Assembly (NCBI GenBank): GCA_020354085.1
Contig: CP070641.1
Span: 1,889,721 to 1,902,855, forward strand
Origin: Pseudomonadota bacterium
GTDB taxonomy: Bacteria; Pseudomonadota; Gammaproteobacteria; Acidiferrobacterales; Sulfurifustaceae
Direction: 5' to 3'
DNA: 13,135 nt
In this document: in pieces, positions 7,852-13,135 of the stretch
Numbering within the stretch: the first letter of the stretch is position 1
Layout of the letters: each line of letters starts with the position of its first letter
Notes under the pieces: model-generated
Seen by the model: the letters and a program-made list of their open reading frames with translations, nothing else
Told to the model about the DNA's origin: nothing
The model's database searches: none
Made by a program: the position numbers and the translations under genes

Positions 7852-10530
7852 ATGACCATGGGCGCCGCCGAGGACGCTGAGGCTACCGAACATCGTTGGT
7901 ACCGGTTGACCGTCGAGGAGACCGGCCAACAGCTGCAATCGCAGCTTGAAAGCGGTCTGACGGCTCTCGAGGTCGCCGCGCGCCATCGTCGCCACGGGCC
8001 GAACGAAATCCAGGAGGGTCGGCGGCATGGGCCATTTGCGATGTTCCTCGGCCAGTTCACGGATTTCATGATACTGGTCCTGATCGCGGCGGCTATCATT
8101 TCGGGGCTGATCGGCGACATGGTCGACACGCTTGCGATCCTCGCCATCATCATTCTCAACGCCATCATCGGTTTCGTGCAGGAGTACCGTGCCGAGCGCG
8201 CCATCGCCGCACTCAAGCAGATGGCCGCGCTCACCGCGCAGGTCGTGCGCGATAACCAGCCGCAGGTCGTGCCCGCGACGGAGTTGGTGCCCGGAGACGT
8301 CGTGCTATTGGACGCCGGGCAGGCGGTGCCGGCGGACCTGCGCCTGACCGAAGTCGCTCAACTCAAGATCGAAGAGGCCGCCCTCACGGGTGAGTCCCAA
8401 CCGGTTGAGAAGTCCACCGAGGCCATAGACGAGATCGATCTGGCTTTAGGGGATCGGCGCAACCTGGCCCACAAAGGCACGCTCGTCACCTATGGGCGTG
8501 GTCGTGGTGTGGTCGTGGCAACCGGGATGAAAACCGAACTGGGACGCATCGCGGAGCTGTTGCGCGGGGAAGAAGAGGGCAAGACGCCGCTGCAAAAGCG
8601 CCTCGCGCGCTTCGGCCGCAGCCTCGCGATCGCAGTGCTGGTGATCTGTGCCATCGTTTTCACCACCGGGATACTGCGCGGCGAGCCGATGATGCTGATG
8701 CTGCTTACGGCGATCTCGCTCGCGGTCGCGGCCATCCCCGAAGCGCTGCCGGCGGTGGTGTCGGTGTCGCTCGCGCTCGGCGCGCGCAAGATGGCGGCGC
8801 GCAATGCGCTCATCCGCAAGCTGCCGGCGGTGGAGACGCTCGGCTCGGTTACCTTCATCTGCTCGGACAAGACCGGGACCCTCACCGAAAATCGCATGCG
8901 CGTCGAAGAAATCTACTGCGCGGGGACGATCATGCGCGAGATCCAACACGAGGCGACGCAAATCGAGCCCTTGCGCTCGTTGTTGTGGGCGCTGGCGCTG
9001 TCAAACGACGCCAGACCGGACGCCAACGGCAAGACCCTCGGCGATCCCACGGAGGTGGCGCTGTTCCAGGCCGCCAAGGTGGCGGGGTTCGACAAGACAG
9101 CCCTGGAAAGCGAAATGCCGCGCGTGGGCGAGTTGCCGTTCGATTCGGAACGGGCGCGCATGACTACCTTGCATAAAGTGGGTGCGGAGGCGCTGGCGTT
9201 TACCAAGGGTGCGCCGGAGCGGATGTTGCTGCTCTGCCAAAACGTATTAACGCCTGATGGCGTGGCGGCGATTGACCGCGATGAACTCGAGCGCGCCGCC
9301 GAGCGCATGGCGTCGGACGGACTACGGGTGCTTGCCATCGCGCAGCGCCGTTGGTTGAAGCTGCCCGCCGAGCCGACGCCCGAGGGCGTCGAAACCGGAC
9401 TGACGCTGGTCGGGCTGGTCGGCCTTCTCGATCCGCCGCGCGCCGAGGCGCTGGAGGCGGTGAAGCTCTGCAAGGGCGCGGGCATCACGCCGGTGATGAT
9501 CACCGGCGATCATCCCGCAACCGCGCGTGCCATCGCCAAACGCCTGGGTATCATCGACGGCGCCGATGAAGTCATAACCGGTCCGGAGCTGGCGCGCATG
9601 GACATGCGCGAGTTCGAGGAGCATGTCGAGCGTGTGCGCGTTTACGCGCGCGTGGCGCCCGAGCAGAAGATCAAGATCGTCAGGGCGCTGCAGGACAAGG
9701 GCGAGTTCGTGGCCATGACCGGTGATGGCGTGAACGACGCGCCGGCGCTCAAGCGCGCCGACATCGGTGTCGCCATGGGCATCACCGGCACGGATGTGGC
9801 GAAGGAGGCCGGGCACATGATTCTGCTTGATGACAACTTCGCCACCATCGTCTCGGCGGTGCGCGAAGGCCGGCGCATCTTCGACAACATCCGCAAGTTC
9901 ATCAAATACACCATGACCAGCAATTCGGGCGAGATCTGGACCATTTTTCTCGCGCCCTTTCTCGGTCTGCCGATTCCGTTGCTGCCGATTCATATTCTGT
10001 GGATCAATCTCGTGACCGATGGCCTGCCGGGGCTCGCGCTCGCCGCCGAAAGGGAGGAACGCGGCGTCATGCAGCGCCGGCCGCGCCCGCCGAACGAGAG
10101 CATCTTCGCCCACGGCATGTGGCAGCACATCTTGTGGGTCGGCCTGCTGATGGGTGCGGCCTCGCTGTTTACCCAGGCGTGGGCGATCGCGACCGACCAC
10201 GGCCACTGGCAGACGATGGTGTTCACGGTGCTCACGCTCTCGCAGCTTGGCCACGTGCTTGCGATCCGATCCGACGCCGATTCCCTGTTTACGCAGGGCG
10301 TGTTCTCCAACCGGCCGCTGATCGGCGCGGTGCTGCTCACCTTCGGCTTGCAGATGGCGACGATCTACGTGCCGGTCCTGAACTCTATCTTCAAGACCGA
10401 ACCGCTGACGCTCGAAGAGTTGCTGTTCTGTCTCGCCATGTCGTCGGTGGTGTTCATCGGGGTGGAGATCGAGAAGTGGGCGGTGCGCCGCGGCTGGTTG
10501 TATGCGCCCACAAGCCGGTCGCCTATGTAG
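7852..10530 (+). CDS. Cation-transporting P-type ATPase, probable Ca2+ pump (P2 type)
   Basis: A 892-residue inner-membrane ion pump driven by ATP through an aspartyl-phosphate. Visible P-type motifs, numbered from 7852, are actuator TGES 179-182, M4 PEALP 296-300, phosphorylation motif DKTGTLT starting at D339, nucleotide-binding KGAPE 452-456, TGD 551-553 and hinge TGDGVND 623-629. Calcium-site residues of SERCA have counterparts at E297 (M4), N691 and E694 (M5), and N719, T722 and D723 (M6, NLVTDGLP). The M8 glutamate of SERCA appears replaced by Q798 (LSQLGHV), the pattern of single-calcium PMCA/LMCA1-like pumps. No heavy-metal domain or CPC motif is present, so it is not a copper ATPase. 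The frame extends to a GTG at 7807, but the extra 15 residues do not look like the family. ATG at 7852 or 7858 is preferred, with only a weak GATGG upstream. The stop is 107 bp before the copper cassette. Ion choice is inferred from motifs. Confidence 0.94.
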   Translation: MTMGAAEDAEATEHRWYRLTVEETGQQLQSQLESGLTALEVAARHRRHGPNEIQEGRRHGPFAMFLGQFTDFMILVLIAAAIISGLIGDMVDTLAILAIIILNAIIGFVQEYRAERAIAALKQMAALTAQVVRDNQPQVVPATELVPGDVVLLDAGQAVPADLRLTEVAQLKIEEAALTGESQPVEKSTEAIDEIDLALGDRRNLAHKGTLVTYGRGRGVVVATGMKTELGRIAELLRGEEEGKTPLQKRLARFGRSLAIAVLVICAIVFTTGILRGEPMMLMLLTAISLAVAAIPEALPAVVSVSLALGARKMAARNALIRKLPAVETLGSVTFICSDKTGTLTENRMRVEEIYCAGTIMREIQHEATQIEPLRSLLWALALSNDARPDANGKTLGDPTEVALFQAAKVAGFDKTALESEMPRVGELPFDSERARMTTLHKVGAEALAFTKGAPERMLLLCQNVLTPDGVAAIDRDELERAAERMASDGLRVLAIAQRRWLKLPAEPTPEGVETGLTLVGLVGLLDPPRAEALEAVKLCKGAGITPVMITGDHPATARAIAKRLGIIDGADEVITGPELARMDMREFEEHVERVRVYARVAPEQKIKIVRALQDKGEFVAMTGDGVNDAPALKRADIGVAMGITGTDVAKEAGHMILLDDNFATIVSAVREGRRIFDNIRKFIKYTMTSNSGEIWTIFLAPFLGLPIPLLPIHILWINLVTDGLPGLALAAEREERGVMQRRPRPPNESIFAHGMWQHILWVGLLMGAASLFTQAWAIATDHGHWQTMVFTVLTLSQLGHVLAIRSDADSLFTQGVFSNRPLIGAVLLTFGLQMATIYVPVLNSIFKTEPLTLEELLFCLAMSSVVFIGVEIEKWAVRRGWLYAPTSRSPM

Positions 10531-10557
10531 TTCGCGCCATTGCGGTTGATGGTTTAA

Positions 10558-10590
10558 TTGAAAAACCTTCGGGAACCCAAGGGGTATTTA
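10558..10590 (+). promoter_or_regulatory. Possible MerR/CueR-type operator-promoter upstream of the copper cassette
   Basis: A -35-like TTGAAA (10558-10563) and a weak -10-like TATTTA (10585-10590) are separated by 21 bases. Centred exactly in that spacer is an imperfect dyad: CCTT at 10566-10569 and AAGG at 10579-10582, with inner GG and CC also symmetric. MerR-family activators such as CueR bind CCTT...AAGG dyads in over-long spacers (usually 19-20 bp), and CueR typically drives copper genes. The spacing is slightly long and the -10 poor. No merR-family gene lies in the window. Confidence 0.35.
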
Positions 10591-10603
10591 CCGGTCACAG
10601 CGT

Positions 10604-10631
10604 TTGTCACCACCCTTGATTCTGTTAGATT
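10604..10631 (+). promoter_or_regulatory. Possible sigma70 promoter placing the start site at the first codon of the Cys/His-rich protein
   Basis: TTGTCA at 10604-10609 (five of six consensus bases) and TAGATT at 10626-10631 (four of six) are spaced by 16 bases. The expected transcription start is about 10638, which is the A of the only plausible ATG. No Shine-Dalgarno precedes that ATG and an in-frame TAG lies at 10626. If this promoter is real, the transcript would be leaderless. It is an alternative to the MerR-like promoter just upstream. Confidence 0.35.
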
Positions 10632-10637
10632 AACCGC

Positions 10638-11018
10638 ATGCCCCGAAACCGTGGACCTCTACGACGCCTGCTTGCGTTGCTACTGGCGTGGATGCTGTTG
10701 GCTGCGCCGTTTGCGTCGCTCGCCGCAGGGCCGATGCATAAGTCCGTGGGCGCCGCTGATGTTGTGGTCGCGCACGCGGAACATGGCGGCCACATGAACC
10801 ACGCACAGGTTGCCGACAAGGAAGCCCCGTCGAATAAGTGCGAGAAACACGAATCCTGCAACGGATCCTGTTGCGCGAGCTGCGCGCAGTGTTCGGTCAC
10901 GGTGCCGGCAATTTCTGCCGACGCCTCGATTTACCATCCTCCTTATGCGCTCAGTGGCGCAAGTACCTTTCGATCCTACCTAAGCTTTTTCCTCAGTCGA
11001 CCGCCGCAGGCGGCCTAG
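10638..11018 (+). CDS. Small secreted Cys/His-rich protein, CopL/DUF2946-like, likely copper-associated
   Basis: A 126-residue exported protein. Residues 1-30 form a Sec signal peptide (RNRGPLRR basic end, hydrophobic LLALLLAWMLLAAPFA, cleavage near SLAA). The mature part is metal-ligand rich, with His at 34, 46, 49, 52, 55 and 71, Met at 33 and 53, and six Cys at 68, 74, 78, 79, 82 and 85 in a CX5CX3CCX2CX2C cluster. The tail FFLSRPPQAA resembles the RPP ending I associate with small CopL/DUF2946-type proteins encoded before copper oxidases or efflux systems. A role in periplasmic copper sensing or binding is inferred from composition and from the multicopper oxidase gene 70 bp downstream. 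The start is fixed by an in-frame TAG at 10626 and lacks a ribosome binding site. I cannot assign the family with certainty without a profile search. Confidence 0.8.
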   Translation: MPRNRGPLRRLLALLLAWMLLAAPFASLAAGPMHKSVGAADVVVAHAEHGGHMNHAQVADKEAPSNKCEKHESCNGSCCASCAQCSVTVPAISADASIYHPPYALSGASTFRSYLSFFLSRPPQAA

Positions 11019-11077
11019 TTCTCCTTCGTTTCTTGTTCGGTGGCCCATTGGGCGCCGCCGTTGTTGTGCATCTTTTC

Positions 11078-11084
11078 GGGAGAG
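11078..11084 (+). promoter_or_regulatory. Ribosome binding site of the multicopper oxidase gene
   Basis: GGGAGAG, with core GGAG six bases before ATG at 11089, fixes the oxidase start. The rest of the 70-bp gap after the small Cys/His gene shows no convincing promoter or terminator, so the two genes could be co-transcribed. Confidence 0.75.
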
Positions 11085-11088
11085 CTTT

Positions 11089-12333
11089 ATGACGACACGA
11101 CGTGATTTCTTGAAAGCCGCGGCCGGTACGGTTGCGGGTGGTATCGCCGTAGGCGGTGCTGCGGCCGCAACGCGACCAGGGCCGGAGGCCTATGGCGTGA
11201 GTTCGCCGCACGCCTATCAAAGTGGGCAGGGCTCGATGATGTACATGCCTGGGCATTCCATGCATGGTGCGCGCACCGAGCCGCCGGGGGCGCCTGCCGA
11301 CAATGAAGTCGAATACAAAGAGTTCGATCTGACCTTCGATGTTGTTGAGCATGAGCTGCTACCGGGCGTGAAGTTTCCGGTATTCGCATTCAACGGCATG
11401 GTGCCGGGACCGCTATTTCGCGTGCAAGAAAACGACTGGGTCAAGATCAACGTCAAGAACCACACCGAGGAGATGCACACCATCCATTGGCATGGGGTCG
11501 ATCTGATCTACACGATGGACGGCGTGCCGATGGTTAACCAGGACCCGATCCATCCGGATGAGGTGTTCGTCTATCGTTTCCAGGCGCGCCCGATGGGCAC
11601 GCGCTTCTACCATTGCCATTGGTCGACGCCGCTGCACGCGATGAGTGCGCTGCACGGCGGCTTCATCATCGATTCGCCCAACGATCCGATCCGCAAGCAA
11701 TTCCCGTACACGCGTGAGTACGTGCTGGCGCTCGAGGCCTTCGACGTGAACTTCACCCGCAAGCACATGGAAGAGCTGTTGAAGGGCATGAAGCGCGTCA
11801 ACAAACTGATGGCCGATCAGCGTCTCACACCGCTTACCCACGGCTTCTTCCAGCGCTATGAGCATTTCTTGAAGGCGATGCAAGATGGCTGGCGCCCGCC
11901 GTATACGCGCGGCAACGCTGAGGTCACAAGCATCAAACCGACGTTCTTTGCCCTGAACGGCAAGAGTTTCCCCGCCACGATCGGCGAGCACGGTCACATC
12001 AAGATCAAGCGCGGCGAATACATTCGCATCCGCTTGATCTCCGGTTCCTGGTTCCAGCATTCCATGCACCTGCATGGACATCAGTTCTGGGTGGTGGCAG
12101 AGGATGGCAACGTGCTGCCGTACTTCAAGCGCGCCAACACCATTCACGTCGCGCCTGGCAAGACCTTCGACATCATTGTTTACGGTGACAACCCGGGGTT
12201 CTGGGATTTCCACGATCACAACGAGTTGCACACAATGAACAACGGGGTCTATCCGGGCGGCATGATCACCATGCTCGAGTACGAGGACATGGGGCCGCCG
12301 CCCTACGTGCCATCGTACTCGGTGAACCAATAG
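11089..12333 (+). CDS. Tat-exported two-domain multicopper oxidase
   Basis: A 414-residue periplasmic copper oxidase expected to oxidise a substrate (possibly Cu(I), other metals or phenols) and reduce O2 to water. A Tat signal, RRDFLK at residues 4-9, is followed by an Ala/Gly-rich hydrophobic stretch. A Met/His-rich segment lies at 41-60. Two cupredoxin domains are visible (about 75-197 and 283-399). The trinuclear site is supplied by four HXH pairs: HWH 133-135, HCH 175-177, HLH 327-329 and HDH 375-377. The type 1 site is in domain 1 (H130, C176, H183, with L188 or M185 as possible axial neighbour). Domain 2 keeps H324 and H381 but has D376 where the cysteine would be. This fits two-domain oxidases of the Nitrosomonas mcoN kind (type C). 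It is shorter than three-domain CopA/PcoA (about 600). A predicted helical insert (about 222-275) links the domains. The downstream barrel gene starts 9 bp after the stop. Confidence 0.93.
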   Translation: MTTRRDFLKAAAGTVAGGIAVGGAAAATRPGPEAYGVSSPHAYQSGQGSMMYMPGHSMHGARTEPPGAPADNEVEYKEFDLTFDVVEHELLPGVKFPVFAFNGMVPGPLFRVQENDWVKINVKNHTEEMHTIHWHGVDLIYTMDGVPMVNQDPIHPDEVFVYRFQARPMGTRFYHCHWSTPLHAMSALHGGFIIDSPNDPIRKQFPYTREYVLALEAFDVNFTRKHMEELLKGMKRVNKLMADQRLTPLTHGFFQRYEHFLKAMQDGWRPPYTRGNAEVTSIKPTFFALNGKSFPATIGEHGHIKIKRGEYIRIRLISGSWFQHSMHLHGHQFWVVAEDGNVLPYFKRANTIHVAPGKTFDIIVYGDNPGFWDFHDHNELHTMNNGVYPGGMITMLEYEDMGPPPYVPSYSVNQ

Positions 12334-12337
12334 GAGG
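12332..12337 (+). promoter_or_regulatory. Ribosome binding site overlapping the oxidase stop codon
   Basis: AGGAGG begins within the TAG stop (12331-12333) of the oxidase gene and lies five bases before ATG at 12343. This strong site shows the two genes are one operon with coupled translation, and it sets the start of the downstream gene. Confidence 0.85.
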
Positions 12338-12342
12338 CCGCC

Positions 12343-13135
12343 ATGAAACGACTATTGACCATCGCTTCATCCAGCCTGTTGCTGGCCAGCGGCTACGCCT
12401 TCGCCCTCGAGATCGATCCCGCGGTGCCGCCTGAGATAAACGTCGGCGGGCGCATTATCGCCACAGCCAAGTACGCACGTGACGAGGATCCGGCGGGTGA
12501 ACGTGACGCGCACAGCACCACCGACATCGCCGATTCGAGCCTGCTGTTCGGGTTCTCCAAGTACCTGTTCGACAGCGAGTCCTACGGCTTTGGCACGTTC
12601 GGGCTGAAGCTGCCCGAGGACGGCACTGACCTCAAAGACGATATTTACGTGCATCAAGCGTATGTGGGCGTCGGCGGGCGGCGCTACGAAGTCAAACTCG
12701 GACGCTCGAACCTCGGCAACACGCTGCTTGCGTTCCCGACGCTACGCGACGACGACCTGCTCGACTTCACGCATGTGCCGAACGGTTCCAGCGCGGCGGA
12801 GGCCGAGGAGTACCAGATCTTCGGCAACGTCATCGAGGGCCGCTGGTGGTTCACGCCGAAGCTTGGCCTGGATGCGGCATTCACGGCGCGTACGCGTACC
12901 GATGCCACCGGCGACCGCATCTCGGGTGAGCAGTTCAACGGCGCCCGCATCGGATTGAGCTACGACGTTCCGGAGTCGATCAAGTTCGCGCGTGGATTGC
13001 GCTACGCCGGCGTGCGGCTCGATGCGCAACGCGTCAATGACCAGGGTCCGGGATTGCCGCGCGATCGGATGAACTCCTGGATTGCCGCCGCGGCGTTGAA
13101 CCTGTCAGACAATCCCGAGGCCACGTGGAATCTAG
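12343..13135 (+). CDS. Porin-like outer-membrane beta-barrel protein, N-terminal part (3' truncated by window)
   Basis: The frame is open from ATG 12343 to the window end (264 codons plus one base). Residues 1-22 form a Sec signal peptide (MKRLLTIASSSLLLASGYAFA), with cleavage expected after AFA, before LEIDP. The mature part alternates short amphipathic, aromatic-rich strands with polar turns, for example INVGGRIIATAKYAR, SSLLFGFSKY, YGFGTFGLKL, VHQAYVGVGG, YEVKLGRSN and GRWWFTPKLGLDAAFTAR, the usual look of a general porin barrel. It probably sits in the outer membrane. Its start 9 bp after the oxidase, with a perfect Shine-Dalgarno, places it in the same operon, in the position copB holds after copA. 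It has no Met/His-rich leader as CopB/PcoB does, so I do not call it CopB. The protein family is not recognised beyond porin-like. Confidence 0.85.
   Translation, partial: MKRLLTIASSSLLLASGYAFALEIDPAVPPEINVGGRIIATAKYARDEDPAGERDAHSTTDIADSSLLFGFSKYLFDSESYGFGTFGLKLPEDGTDLKDDIYVHQAYVGVGGRRYEVKLGRSNLGNTLLAFPTLRDDDLLDFTHVPNGSSAAEAEEYQIFGNVIEGRWWFTPKLGLDAAFTARTRTDATGDRISGEQFNGARIGLSYDVPESIKFARGLRYAGVRLDAQRVNDQGPGLPRDRMNSWIAAAALNLSDNPEATWNL

Noticed and set aside
8497..8518. Direct repeat of GTGGTCGTGG in the ATPase gene
   Set aside because: Two copies of a short Val/Gly/Arg codon run in a coding region; no sign of function.
9322..10254. 310-codon open frame antisense to the P-type ATPase
   Set aside because: It shadows conserved ATPase motifs. 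The composition is rich in Arg and His, with no fold recognisable.
10531..10570. Possible terminator after the ATPase (GGTTT ... AAACC)
   Set aside because: The stem is only about five AT-rich pairs with no following T-run, so it is too weak to call.
11413..12330. 305-codon open frame antisense to almost the whole multicopper oxidase
   Set aside because: Striking in length, but it mirrors the sense codons of a conserved enzyme and has no start signal or domain, so it is best explained by GC-biased third positions.

Overview
The window reads as part of the chromosome of a GC-rich Gram-negative proteobacterium. The TamA/TamB outer-membrane assembly pair, Sec and Tat signal peptides and a porin-like barrel protein all require two membranes. 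The protein styles suggest a gamma- or betaproteobacterium, but I cannot place it more closely. Genes are packed tightly: no stretch over 300 bases lacks a gene, and the longest gap (between 7697 and 7852) is about 150 bases. I see no tRNA, rRNA, CRISPR array, insertion sequence or phage gene.

Left part (1-7697). The 3' end of purC (purine synthesis) runs rightward and meets tamB tail to tail with 13 bp between stop codons. On the minus strand, in transcription order, lie an uncharacterised FAD-dependent dehydrogenase (COG2509 type), then tamA, then tamB. The tamA stop and tamB start overlap by 4 bp, so these two are translationally coupled. TamA (Omp85-type barrel) and TamB (long periplasmic beta-rich protein anchored in the inner membrane) form the translocation and assembly module. 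Two perfect palindromes, 26 bp and 24 bp, sit in the 5' end of the dehydrogenase gene and directly against the tamA start. They are the strongest unexplained sequence signals here.

Middle (7698-10530). A divergent promoter region separates the dehydrogenase from a rightward P-type ATPase. Its transmembrane ligand pattern is that of a calcium pump of the single-site (PMCA/LMCA1-like) kind.

Right part (10531-13135). A probable copper-handling cassette runs rightward. It starts with a small secreted Cys/His-rich protein resembling CopL/DUF2946-type proteins. Next comes a Tat-exported two-domain multicopper oxidase whose only complete type 1 copper site is in domain 1. Last is a porin-like outer-membrane protein cut off by the window end, whose ribosome binding site overlaps the oxidase stop codon. 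A MerR/CueR-like dyad between possible -35 and -10 elements lies upstream of the small protein. The layout resembles copL-copA-copB, but with a shorter oxidase and a barrel lacking CopB's Met-rich leader. This makes it the most likely place for an under-described system.
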